Of a DNA stretch of 64,000 nucleotides, positions 35,291-45,411 are shown one piece after another. The position numbers and the translations under genes were made by a program. The notes beneath the pieces are model-generated. The model saw nothing but the letters and a program-made list of their open reading frames with translations, did not search any database and had not been told where the DNA came from. Positions within the stretch are counted from its first letter, which is position 1. Each line of letters begins with the position of its first letter. This stretch comes from Medicago truncatula (Eukaryota > Streptophyta > Magnoliopsida > Fabales > Fabaceae), in the NCBI RefSeq assembly GCF_003473485.1, contig NC_053042.1:42374262-42438261 (forward strand). Direction: 5' to 3'.

Positions 35291-36169
35291 CTTAATTCAT
35301 AATAAAATGTGTATAAATTAATATTTAATAATTTAAATTAACCAATCAAATATATATTATACACACTAGGGATGAAGAGATTCAACTTCAAGAATGGTGA
35401 GGAGGTTCAGATTCATACTTAGTGAAGAAGTTGAGATTGAAGCTCAGTGAAGAAGTGAGGTTTACACATGGTGAGATGAGATGCTAAGTGAAGGACAAAA
35501 TCAGATCCAGTTCTTCGTGTAAAAATCTAATCTAGACAAATGAATTTTTTTGTTTTCATTAATCAGTTGCATAGCTGTCAATTTAACGGGGGTGTATGTT
35601 TTAATGAAATGAAAGTAGGGGTGAGATTGAAGAAAAGCAGATATATTAAAATAAGGATGCTGTCTTTTTCCTGGCAACCGGTTGCAGGCTGAAAACCGTC
35701 ACCTGTCCTTAAAAAGGTGCCTTTCCCATGGAGGGAAACTCTTTCACTCATCCACCCTAAATGCCACCTCCTTTTTATTGTTTAAAAGCTTCCGATGTGG
35801 GACTCCATTACCATATAATGGGACCAATTTTCTCAATCATCGAATGAAACGCTAGTTGTGACTTTATTTCATAAGAAAGCAAAATTCAAGATGTTGGAGA
35901 TTTATTTATCTTCAGCATGAATGGACTAAGAATCGCAAAATCATTATGTTAATTTTGTTTTTTGAATTTTCAAACTGTTGTATTTGGATTTCCAAATTTT
36001 ATTATCTACCGAAGTTATTATTAGGTTGAGTCGCGACCAGATCACTCTCTTTAAGACGTTTCGTGCATTGTCCAAAATTGTGCAAGGCAGACTATCAACT
36101 ACGCCGCCTCCAAGATAAAACAAGTCCAACTACAACTGTGCGGTTAACTACTGCATTGTAGAAAACTGT

Positions 36170-36600
36170 TTGAGATTTACACCCTAAAATATGGTATTAA
36201 GACCACTCTTTAATACTGAAATCACTTTAATATGGTATCGTCACCACTCTGTTATGATGTTAAGACCACTCAAATATGGTGTTTTCACCATTCTAACTTT
36301 AATTTCTCCAAAATATCAATATGGCACTACGATCACTCAAATATGGTAATAACAACATTTCGACTTTTTAATTTATCCTCAAATAGAAAAAATATTGAAA
36401 GAAATTTATATACCGTTAAGATCATTCTTAATTCCGACGGGACATTATTATTTCAAAAGGGACTATGATCTTAATAGTAATCTTTATTCCGAAGGGACTT
36501 ATATTATCAAAGGGACTATGTTTTTAAGAGCATTATTAATTCTGAAGGGACATTAAAACGAAAAGGGACTATGATCTTAAGAACACTCTTAATTCTTAAG
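36170..36600. repeat. Degenerate minisatellite-like region
   Basis: Repeated variants of CACTCAAATATGGT (36170-36360), then of CTTAATTC.GA.GGGACATTA and AAAGGGACTATGATCTTAA (36410-36600). Units are imperfect and unequal in length. Possibly part of a decayed LTR retrotransposon; no coding sequence. Confidence 0.55.
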
Positions 36601-37737
36601 GAACAAAAAAAAGGAGATGAAGAGAAGAAAAACTCGTCAACACAAGTCAAGAAAGGGAGAAGAGAGAAAGAGTTCCCGACAACTCAATGAAACTCTTTGG
36701 TGTGTTTTTTGAACTGAGTGGAGTCCTCTATTTATATAGAGATTTTGTAACTGTTTTAGCAAAAATTGCGACAACAGTTACTCTAATGGATAAGATTAAA
36801 ATGGAGTTTATCCATTAATCAGTTCAACAACACTTGTAGATATGATCAAAAGAAACAAATCCACAGAAGTGGAGGAAACAAACTATTGGATTTGAACGAA
36901 GGAAATATAAAAACTTCAATCAAATTCTTATTCTTATCACAACCACCATAAGCTAAATTTATGGGAAGTGATATTCTCAAATAAAAATAATAATTAATGA
37001 TTGTACCTGATCAGAAGGTGACTGCTGGTGCTTTGAATGCGGTGGTTTGAGTGGTGGTAGAATGCGTCAGAATGCTTCTTGGAGCGGATGAGAGGTGTGT
37101 ATCTGCAGACACCCCGACATTCAAGTAAGTAGAGATCATGGAATGTGGGTTTAGAGGAAGAGTGAGATTCTACCTTGGGGACTGCAGTGAGTCCCTTATA
37201 TATAGAGGTGGAGGGCTGCAGAGCCGTTGTAATGGCACATTTGGCTCTGGTGGTTACGAAATCGTGGAAAGTGTAACTGCCAAACAATTTATTGCGGGAA
37301 CGTGCAGAGAGACGTTGTGGTTCGTTTTAACCGATCTCGCTCGCTCCGTGGACCCCCCTCGCGGGGAAGGGGTATGTCGCAAGTAATGTCGCTAAACGTG
37401 ATGTTTGAGCTTTGGATTGTATTGGGCCTAAGTAAATAGGTCAAAAGTCCTTTTGTCCGGTCCAGAAAGATTACTATTATTTTTATCATTATCAAGTATT
37501 CAAAATCAAATACTGCATTTTAAACACTACTAATATGTGAGTTCTATTTTATGTGGGACTCCCACACTCTATTTTTTCAATTCACACAACATTAGATCAA
37601 AGTATAATTACTTGATTTTTAATCTTCCAATTTATATTTATTACTCAACATCACATTAATGTTCCAAGAGTTAATATGGAGGATTGGAATTCCCTCATGA
37701 AGCTTCAAATCTTGCCCACAAAAACAAAAATTTATTA
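36601..37737 (-). other. Possible minus-strand promoter/leader, LTR-like
   Basis: On the minus strand, CTCTATATATAAGGGACTC (near 37200) and TATAAATAGAGGACTCC (near 36740) look like TATA regions, and CAG/GTACAATC (about 37005) could be a donor after the first. The stretch 37260-37400 is GC-richer than its surroundings. No protein is recognised. A decayed LTR is the likeliest explanation. Confidence 0.3.
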
Positions 37738-38051
37738 GGCTTAATTGCACTTTTGGACCCCTATCTTTTCAGAAGTTGCAGTTATGGACTCCTAACTAAT
37801 TTAAATACAAAACAGCCCCCTATGTTTTGATTCTTTGGCAGTTTTGGACCTCCAGTCCATTGTTGACTCGGTCAACGCTGACGTGGCACCCTAAGTGAGG
37901 TGCCACATGTCAATTTTTTTTATTTTTTTTGCCTTGGGAGTCCAAAACTGCCAAAGAATCAAAACATAGGGGGCTGTTTTGTATTTAAATTAGTTAGGGG
38001 TCCATAACCGCAACTTTTGAAAAGATAGGGGTCCAAAAGTGCAATTAAGCC
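37738..38051. mobile_element. MULE-type MITE (GGCTTAATTGCA ends)
   Basis: Long arms starting GGCTTAATTGCACTTTTGGA and ending TCCAAAAGTGCAATTAAGCC pair for well over 100 bases. Flanks AATTTATTA (37729-37737) and AACTTATTA (38052-38060) form a 9-bp target duplication with one change. Confidence 0.85.
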
Positions 38052-38061
38052 AACTTATTAA

Positions 38062-38295
38062 GCAAAGAAATCAACAAAATCATGAATATAATCAATGATT
38101 TATATGAGGAAGGATCACGTTTCTCAAATTTGGCCAAGGAAGGAAACTTTGCCTTAATTAGCAATACCGACGTTACTTGGTCTTCGAGGCCAGGCCAACC
38201 AAACCATAACCACCATATGCCACTCTCTGCCAGCGCCACCGCAAGCGTTTCAAACAGTAGAAGAGCTAACCTGAAGTTTTTTGAAGAGGATCTAA
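38062..38295 (+). other. Coding-like stretch of unknown origin
   Basis: An open frame reads NLAKEGNFALISNTDVTW and later PLSASATASVSNSRRANLKF. GC content is a little higher than the flanks. I recognise no family. It directly abuts the SPL-derived fragment and contains a 26-base near-repeat of that junction (AAGAGCTAACCTGAAGTT and GAGGATCTAACCTGAAGTT). Confidence 0.3.
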
Positions 38296-39400
38296 CCTGA
38301 AGTTATATACATGTTCCGACCGTCCAGATGCGAATCATTGGATTTCGGAACAAGCTAAGGTTCATTGACTTTGAACTAATAAAACTTGATAGGTCATGTA
38401 TGGATGCGTTCATAAACTGAATGACCAAGATTTAGGACGGGTTATTCTTAAAATTGTAAGTTTCGTTAATACCTTGAAATTAACAAAACTTTAATTACCT
38501 TTCTAAAATTGCATAATGTTAATCAATTTACTCCTCCGTCAGTTAACTGTTTACGGTTATGATCAAATACCCTCCTGAAATTTTGCACTTATATGTAAAA
38601 TGCCCCATAAACTTAAAAATTTAGATTTTTTTTTCTTACCAAAAATCATACATTTAGTTTTTCCAGTAGTATATTGTACTTATTGTCATACAAATTCTAT
38701 TCACAAGAAAATGAATGAATATATGCCAAAGAAATCATGGTTTTGTCATGTGAAGTTTTTTCATTCATATTTCATATTTATCAACAAATCTTGTTTCATC
38801 TTCCTTCTGCAGATATTAACATATGGACACACAATTATCAAAGATTTGTGTACTTTATGACTGCATACTTTAATATAATTATCAACTTGTGTAAAAAAAA
38901 ATCTTCTATATATGTATATATTTAAAACACATGAGAGTAACATACCTTCCATAAAGATTTATATGACCAATAACTGCATAAACATACATTCCATACATAT
39001 TTATATGATCAATAATTGTTAATTTGTTTGCTTTTAATATCTTGAGTCAAGGATAAAAAAATATAAATTTTCAAGTTTAAGGGGCATTTTGCACATAAGT
39101 GCAAAATTTCAGGGGGGTATTTGATCATAACCGTAAACAGTTAACAGAAAAATTTGACGGAGGGGGTAAATTGATTAACGTTATGCAATTTCAGGGGGGT
39201 AATTGAAGTTTTGTTAATTTCAGGAGGGTAATTGACGAAACCTACAATTTCAGGGGGGAAATTGACTAATTACTCTTTGTAAAATAGATGTGATGATCTC
39301 TTTTGTTAAAATTCAATTTGTTATAGGATCCTTGGTAATTTAAGTATAATACGAATCTTCACTGGCATACTTGTATTTCAATGATGATTATGTCACTTAG
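38296..39400 (+). pseudogene. Displaced copy of the SPL gene 3' end, split by a transposon
   Basis: 38296-38445 matches 26884-27030 (last codons, stop and start of the 3' UTR of the SPL gene): ATACATGTTCCGACC, TCATTGGATTTCGGAACAAG and CTTGATAGGTCATGTATGGA are shared. 39277-39400 matches 27098-27220 (TCTTTTGTTAAAA.TCAATTTGTTA and GACTATGTCA-like). Between them sits a TIR element, and about 70 bases of the source UTR are missing. It cannot encode the protein. Confidence 0.85.
38446..39275. mobile_element. TIR element inserted in the SPL-derived fragment
   Basis: The left arm (GTAAGTTTCGTTAATACC, GAAATTAACAAAACTT, TTGCACTTATATG) pairs with the right arm (CATAAGTGCAAAATTTCAGG, AAGTTTTGTTAATTTCAG, GACGAAACCTAC). 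The outer about 20 bases of the left end are missing relative to the right. AT-rich centre, no transposase. Confidence 0.7.
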
Positions 39401-39401
39401 G

Positions 39402-39719
39402 CTTTGTTTGGTAGCACAAAAAAGCTAACTTATAGTTTGTTGGATTAGCTTATAAGCTCGTTAGATGAAAACGTGGCGTGTTTGGTAACAAGCTTTTTTC
39501 ATGAGCTTATAGCTTTTTTTGAAAAGCTATTTCAAGTAGCTTTTTAACTTATAGCTGGTAGCTTTTTATATTTTCTTCTAACTTTAACCCTATTAATTTA
39601 AATTAATTATTTTTTAATTAAACAACTACCCATGTTCATCTTTATAACCGCCCCATTTTTTCCCTTAAAAAAAATGCCACGTTTTTTTTTAATGAGCACT
39701 ATATATATATATATATATA

Positions 39720-39752
<33 letters not shown>

Positions 39753-40215
39753 TTTTAAGAAAATGCTTTATATTTTGCTATAACTAACCTGCAGTGCACC
39801 ACACAAAAAATAACTAGCCTATTTTTAACTAGTCTATTGTACGTTGTAAAATTTTATATTTTTTAGCTCACATTTTGTTTCCACCTTTCTCTTATTTTTG
39901 AGATTCATAAAGCAGAGATAAAAAAAATCAGTGAATTTTTTTTTAGGATTAAAGGTCAAATTTTTTTTATGGAGACTAGGACCAAAAGTTTGAATATTTA
40001 TAGGGACCAAAAACATATTTAACTATAATTAAAAATATTAAAAAATAAATACATTACAAAAAATTGTGTGTGTCTATGTATATAAAAAAAAACATGTCCT
40101 TTTATGTAATTTTATACTTATCAGCCACTTCAACAACTAATTTTATCAAACACATTATTTTTAATAAGCAAACTTTTCAACTATAAGCTGCTAGCTTATA
40201 GCCTTAAATGATAAT
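39402..40215. mobile_element. hAT-like element with AGCTTATA repeats
   Basis: Starts GGCTTTGTTTGGTAGCACAA with several AGCTTATAGC/AAGCTTT motifs and ends TATAAGCTGCTAGCTTATAG next to TTTTATCAAACACA. This is the layout of common non-autonomous plant hAT elements. The TA/TG microsatellite lies inside. Target duplication not established. Confidence 0.5.
39700..39751. repeat. Compound (TA)n(TG)n microsatellite
   Basis: About ten TA units run directly into about fifteen TG units. Confidence 0.95.
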
Positions 40216-40328
40216 TAAATTGAAATGGAGAATACAGTGGTTAATTGCAAGTTTGAAAAGAAAAAAAACAAACAAGACTCAAAAATCCCGTCCAAAAAGG
40301 TTAAAATAATTTTCAAAAAAAATAATTA

Positions 40329-40353
40329 TGCGGTGAGCGTGGATCGAACACGC

Positions 40354-40396
<43 letters not shown>

Positions 40397-40401
40397 CCCG
40401 C
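40329..40401 (-). tRNA. tRNA-Phe: tRNA-Phe (GAA)
   Basis: The 73-base minus-strand gene begins GCGGGGATAGCTCAGTTGGG and ends CGTGTTCGATCCACG plus the acceptor-arm 3' side. The acceptor stem pairs GCGGGGA with the 3' side. The anticodon loop is TGAAGAT with anticodon GAA. The A box TAGCTCAGTTGG and B box GTTCGATCC are intact. A run of T follows on the minus strand (Pol III stop), and upstream there are CAA at about -3 and a TATATTG-like motif near -30, both usual for plant tRNA genes. No intron. Confidence 0.97.
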
Positions 40402-40590
40402 TTGTTGATAATTCCTTCACAAACAACAATATAACAAAACATAATATCCTTGTTGTCCTTATCCACATGAATCCTCATCACCTAAAATATATTTTGTCTT
40501 GACCAATGTTGTAGTAAAATTGTACGAAACTTAGAAGAAGTAAATTCACAACCAGAGCAACTCTTCTCTTGCCAGATCTTTAACACAACA

Positions 40591-41344
40591 ATGGGAGGAG
40601 GTTCTTATTTCCAGAACGAGTTTACCTTTGGTACGTTCAAGTCTTCATTCCTTTTTAATAATTTATCTAATTCAATCATTAATTTTAAGTTTTTTTTTTT
40701 TTTTTTTTGGCGTGTGCAGAACAAAGGCTTGAAGAATCGCGTGATATTATTGCCAAATACCCCGATCGAATCCCCGTAAGTCCCATCAATCATTGATTTT
40801 CGTATTTACCCAATTTTATTTAGTTTTAGCTTTCAATTTTGAATAATTTTTCTTCTTCTTCAGGTGATTGTAGAAAAGTATACCAAATGCGATCTGCCTC
40901 ATTTGGAGAAGAAAAAGTAAGACTATAAATCAAATTTGAGTTAGATAAATAAATGCATAAGTTGTAATTATAGTAACTTAGTAATTTTATATTTGTTATA
41001 TTTTTGTGATAGATATCTTGTTCCAAGAGACTTGTCAGTTGGACATTTCATTCATATTTTGAGTTCTAGACTTAATTTACCAGCTGGAAAAGCTCTCTTT
41101 GTATTTGTCAAGAATACTTTACCTCAAACTGGTAATAAACTTGCATTATCCTAATCTTAAATCTATCTATCTATTTTTTTTTTTTTTTTTTTAATCTTTA
41201 TTGTTTTTTCATGTTTTTGTGTTTCTTTTTGTTTTTGTTTTTGCAGCTAGTATGATGGACTCTGTTTATAGATCATTCAAGGATGAGGATGGATTTCTTT
41301 ACCTGTATTATAGCACTGAGAAAACATTCGGATACTGTACATAA
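40591..41344 (+). CDS. ATG8: ATG8 autophagy ubiquitin-like protein (clade II, ATG8h/i type)
   Basis: Five exons: 40591-40630, 40720-40775, 40864-40916, 41013-41131 and 41247-41344. All introns GT-AG; 121 aa. The body shows the ATG8 landmarks [66 protein letters not shown] and the C-terminal STEKTFG. The Gly is the residue joined to phosphatidylethanolamine on the phagophore. Here it is followed by YCT, so ATG4 trimming would be needed; many clade II members end at the Gly itself. The N-terminus ([13 protein letters not shown]) is divergent and short. The tRNA-Phe gene is 190 bases upstream, transcribed away. Confidence 0.95.
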
Positions 41345-42516
41345 TGTCAAACTATTCAATAAACTCTCTACACTTGTGAAGTACTACTACTACTACTACC
41401 TTCTTATATCAGAAACCTTGTAAATATTTGTTGTATTGTTGTATGGTTTCACCAATTATTGCATTCTTATTTATCTTTCAAATGCTATGTATAACATTGA
41501 ACCATTTGGGCTATTATGGATTTGAGAATGCATGATGTATAGGAAACTGCTCTTACTTATAGTGTGCAAGATATAATTGCTATATCGTTATTGATTAATA
41601 TAACAGGATCTGAGACTGAGTAGTTTTCATTTCCTTTACTGCATTTGTTTATTGATTATCATTCTGTCATGTATTCTTAGTCTCTTTTCACTTGTTCAAC
41701 TGGGAAAACTCCAAACAAATGTCTGTCGTCTCTTATTTATACTCACAACTGGATACCATATGTCGGATTCGTCTAATTCACTCAAGCTATAGTCACCAAA
41801 TACATCAACCATATAATTTATATGATAGAAGTGAAGTGGTTTGAATGCCTCATCTTTCATTCAAATGGTATTTCTGTGTTTTGAGCAATCTCACACATAT
41901 GTTTTTCGCACATGTCGAATTTCATTAAATTTGAGAATACTTACTCACCTTCAACACAATCCTCCATTCCCTCTTTATTTCATGGCAAAACTAGCTTGTA
42001 CCTTGTATTCTCATTAGGATGAATCATGTCATTTTTTAATCTCATCGCGACATGGTTGTGCAAGCTGTTAAATCGGTCATCATTACTATACGAGCTTATG
42101 AAACACATTACAGCCACCAATGTTTTTTATTACCTGGTTTTTGTTTTTTATTAGCTTGGTTTTTTTGTTAAGAGGGAAACAAATATGGCTGCCCAAAGTT
42201 TAGCTAGAACTTTCATATTAGAGAGTGTAGAGTCTAGTCTCAAGTTTTATCATTCTCCTCCTCCCTTGTATTCAACACCTCCTCCTTGATGAAATGAAAT
42301 TATCTTATTTTACCTCAAGAGAATTAGACACAGTATTACCTTAAATAAAAAACATTACTTTATTTTTATCTAATTTTGCTGAGCATACGAATTAGTTTTT
42401 TCCTACGCTAAATTGATAATACAAAGAATATAACACTATTCCACGCTAATTATGTTTATTTTGTTATCTAGACCAAATTCTAACACTGAGAAAACCAAAT
42501 TTTCAAGATGAGTGAT
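41345..42516. other. ATG8 3' region and intergenic
   Basis: The first 200 bases are the likely 3' UTR, with CTA repeats near 41380. No further gene or clear repeat seen. Confidence 0.4.
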
Positions 42517-42650
42517 ATGAACACTCTTTCTAACCCACACTATCTTGAAATTCATGTGAGTACTATACTTTGGAAATTGGTCTCGCATAAAGTGGTCAGA
42601 TTCACATGGATTTCACCCGACATGAGAGAGTGTTAGAAAGAGAGTGTTTA
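42517..42650. mobile_element. Small MITE
   Basis: ATGAACACTCTTTCTAAC and GTTAGAAAGAGAGTGTTTATA are inverted repeats about 100 bases apart. No target duplication was resolved. Confidence 0.5.
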
Positions 42651-42875
42651 TAGCATCTCTTAATTGAGTAATGATATTTGTACATCTATTTTGTGATAAC
42701 TTTTAAGACAATATTATTTTTCCCTCTTCTTATTGGTCAAAAACAATATAGAAAAAAAAAAGAAAAAGATAGAGAGTAAACACAATAAGAGTATATGAGC
42801 GAGGGAGTTGTCCAAGAATTGTTCCAAAATAGTTGTCAATTATCAATGCTAATGAACAAGTATCTAGTTTAAGCC

Positions 42876-43312
42876 TCTGTTTGGTTTGGCTTTTGCAAAG
42901 CCAGAATCAATTCTGGAGCATTTCAAAAGCAATTCTGCAATATTTAACATGTTTGGTTTGGCTTTTCAAAATAGCTTTTATCCTCCAAAAGCAATTCTAG
43001 TTGAAGCTACAATTCCTAGCTTCTTACTTTCCTAGAATCAATTCTACACCCTCAATTCTATTAATTTCATCCCTGCCCTCATTAATTTAGTAATTTCTAT
43101 TTATTTGTATTTAACTATGTCTATTTTGGTAATTATACATTCAAAAGTAATTTTGATCAAAACTATCCAAACAACAATCATTCTGTTTAATCAATTCTGC
43201 ATTATTGCATCCAAACATAAATCAATTCTGTCAGAATCAATTCTGTCAAAATCAATTCTTTCAGAATCAATTCTGTCAGAATCAATTCTACACACCTCAG
43301 AACCAAACACAC
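42876..43312. mobile_element. hAT-like non-autonomous element
   Basis: Left end CTCTGTTTGGTTTGGCTTTTG and right end AGAACCAAACACACACT are imperfect inverted repeats with many internal AATCAATTCTG motifs. No coding capacity. Confidence 0.5.
43222..43291. repeat. 15-bp tandem repeat, about five units
   Basis: Contiguous variants of ATCAATTCTGTCAGA. It lies in the hAT-like element and probably arose by duplication of its subterminal motif. Confidence 0.9.
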
Positions 43313-43678
43313 ACTAAATTGCATTCTCCATTGATGTGGCCCTACATGATACGGACCTGCACACGGTATGATGACAACTATGTGCTTTAACACACAAAAG
43401 TCGGCATATTTGTTAAATATAAAAGCAGAACGACCTGGTAATCATAAGCCACTATGTTTCTTGTAAGAATTTTTGTGTGACGAAGTAGGTGTTTAGCAGC
43501 AAATATTCTATGTCCATCTAATTATAAGCATAGGCATAGCATCCAGACTGAGCAAGAAGAATTGTTCAAAAGTAGATTACTTCAAGTTTTGTTTAACATT
43601 GAAGGCTACAGCCAAACACGTTTTTGTTTCCAAAGTAAGACCTACTCTCACCTCCTCCCCTTCATATATTTTCCAACC

Positions 43679-43688
43679 TATATATATA
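43679..43688 (+). promoter_or_regulatory. TATA box of the peroxidase gene
   Basis: TATATATATA lies about 145 bases before the ATG at 43832, leaving a leader of roughly 110 bases. Confidence 0.55.
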
Positions 43689-43831
43689 CTCATGAGGCAT
43701 ATATTCTTCACCTCAACCTTAATTAGTATCCAACAGCATATATACATACTTGCATACCATTCGCTTCCTTTTCTGTTCACACTACTAAACAGACTAATAC
43801 TGAAAAATAGAGCATATCCTACAAATTAAAA

Positions 43832-44833
43832 ATGGTTAGAATGCATTCAATACTCTCTATAGCTACCTTGGTTATAGTTATTCTCTCAGTTTCAACAACA
43901 TTGGCATCATCGACATCTTTGAAGTATGGTTTCTACAAGACAACATGTTCATCCGTAGAGGCAATTGTTAGAAGAGCTGTAAACAAAGCTGTTTCACTCA
44001 ACCCCGGCATCGCTGCTGGTTTGATTAGAATGCATTTTCATGATTGCTTTGTCAGAGGATGTGATGGTTCTGTTTTATTAGATTCCATACCAGGTATTCA
44101 ATCTGAGAGAGACCATCCTGCAAACAATCCAAGTTTACGTGGCTTTGAAGTAATCAACGAAGCTAAGGCACAAATAGAGGCTGCATGTCCTAAAACGGTG
44201 TCCTGTGCAGACATTCTTGCTTTTGCAGCTCGAGACAGTGCTCGCAAAGTTAGTGGCGGCAGAATAGACTACTCAGTACCATCAGGACGCAGAGATGGTC
44301 GAGTGTCTATCTTCGACGAAGTCACACAAAATTTACCACCACCAACTTTCAGTGCGGAGCAACTTATCGATAATTTTGATAGAAAAGGTTTGTCAGTAGA
44401 TGAAATGGTTACACTTTCTGGTGCTCATTCTATTGGTGTCTCACATTGTTCTTCATTCTCAAAACGATTATACTCTTTCAATTTAACTTTTCCTCAAGAT
44501 CCTTCTATGGACCCTAACTTTGCTAGGTTGTTAAAATCTAAGTGTCCACCACCACAGTCACAGAGCATAAACCCAACTGTGGTGCTTGATGGTAGCACGC
44601 CTAATGATTTGGACAACATGTACTATAAGAGGTTGAAGAATAATCGTGGTTTATTAACTTCGGATCAAACATTGCTTAATAGTGGCTTAACTAGGAGAAT
44701 GGTGTTAAAAAATGCTAGACATGCTGCAATCTGGAATGTGAAGTTTGCCAAAGCCATGGTGCATATGGGTTCCTTAGATGTGCTGACAGGTTCTGAAGGT
44801 GAGATTAGGGAGCGTTGTAGCGTTGTTAATTAA
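43832..44833 (+). CDS. Class III secretory peroxidase
   Basis: A single exon of 333 aa. Residues 1-25 are a hydrophobic signal peptide ([20 protein letters not shown]). The mature part keeps the heme-peroxidase core: [18 protein letters not shown] with the distal Arg and His and calcium ligands, the substrate-pocket region before QNLPPPT, and [12 protein letters not shown] with the proximal His. Eight Cys are present, the number needed for the four conserved disulfides. It would oxidise phenolics with hydrogen peroxide in the wall or vacuole (lignin, suberin, defence). Most family members have two or three introns; an intronless form fits the peroxidase 5-like group. I see no lesion. It converges with the membrane-protein gene downstream. 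Confidence 0.95.
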   Translation: MVRMHSILSIATLVIVILSVSTTLASSTSLKYGFYKTTCSSVEAIVRRAVNKAVSLNPGIAAGLIRMHFHDCFVRGCDGSVLLDSIPGIQSERDHPANNPSLRGFEVINEAKAQIEAACPKTVSCADILAFAARDSARKVSGGRIDYSVPSGRRDGRVSIFDEVTQNLPPPTFSAEQLIDNFDRKGLSVDEMVTLSGAHSIGVSHCSSFSKRLYSFNLTFPQDPSMDPNFARLLKSKCPPPQSQSINPTVVLDGSTPNDLDNMYYKRLKNNRGLLTSDQTLLNSGLTRRMVLKNARHAAIWNVKFAKAMVHMGSLDVLTGSEGEIRERCSVVN

Positions 44834-45411
44834 TTATAATTAACTGCAGCACCTTCTTGATCTTCAGATAATTTGTTCATAGATTCAAAGGTAGCTTTCT
44901 TTCTTTTTTCATCAATTCTTTGATACTTTTATTGTTTTGTTTAGAATCATTCTTTATTTGTGTGTTACCGCTTATACTCTTCATCAATTCAAGGGTATAT
45001 GTGCAATCCAGTGTAATAGAACATGAAATAGTGAATTACTCTTCGAATTATATATGTTGGATTGGATCATTTCAATATTTACTGCCTATAGATTTGGTTC
45101 TTATTTGGTGACTAATTATTCGGCAGACCTCTTCAAATTGTATGCAGTAGAACTAGTCTGATTGCAAGAACATTTTTACAGGAAATACTTGTATGAACTA
45201 TGAACCCGAACATTATGAGAACAAGCCATTTATAGTTTTTTACTATTTCAGATGCTGACAATGGTTTTAAATTGCTGGCAGCAACCTCATTATAACAGTT
45301 TTTCATGTCTATCAAAAGACATCACAACCGCAATTGCAACCACATGTAACTGCAATATAGAAGTTCACAGCTTAACCTCAATTACAGTTTAATATTATAG
45401 CGATAACCGAA
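44834..45411. other. Convergent 3' regions
   Basis: The 578 bases between the peroxidase stop and the membrane-protein stop hold the two facing 3' UTRs. Nothing else is recognised. Confidence 0.4.

Larger units (their letters stand above)
34439..35768. mobile_element. MULE-like TIR element, copy 2
   Basis: Left end GCATTTAGGGTGGGTGAGTG...AGAGTTTCCC and right end GGGAAACTCTTTCACTCATC...CCTAAATGCCACC are inverted repeats related to copy 1. The left end lacks the outermost GGTG. It contains the AT microsatellite at 35121 and a hAT-like relic at 35153-35290. The target duplication is not clear. Confidence 0.65.
33430..35890. repeat. Duplicated module, copy B
   Basis: The second copy of the module at 29110-30060, in pieces at 33430-33565, 34394-34438 and 35769-35890. 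The breaks are filled by the two related TIR elements at 33566-34393 and 34439-35768. With those removed, the order matches copy A. Confidence 0.65.

Noticed and set aside
43222-43291. 15-bp repeats as a CRISPR-like array
   Set aside because: The units are contiguous with no spacers, lie in a plant transposon and are simple tandem repeats.
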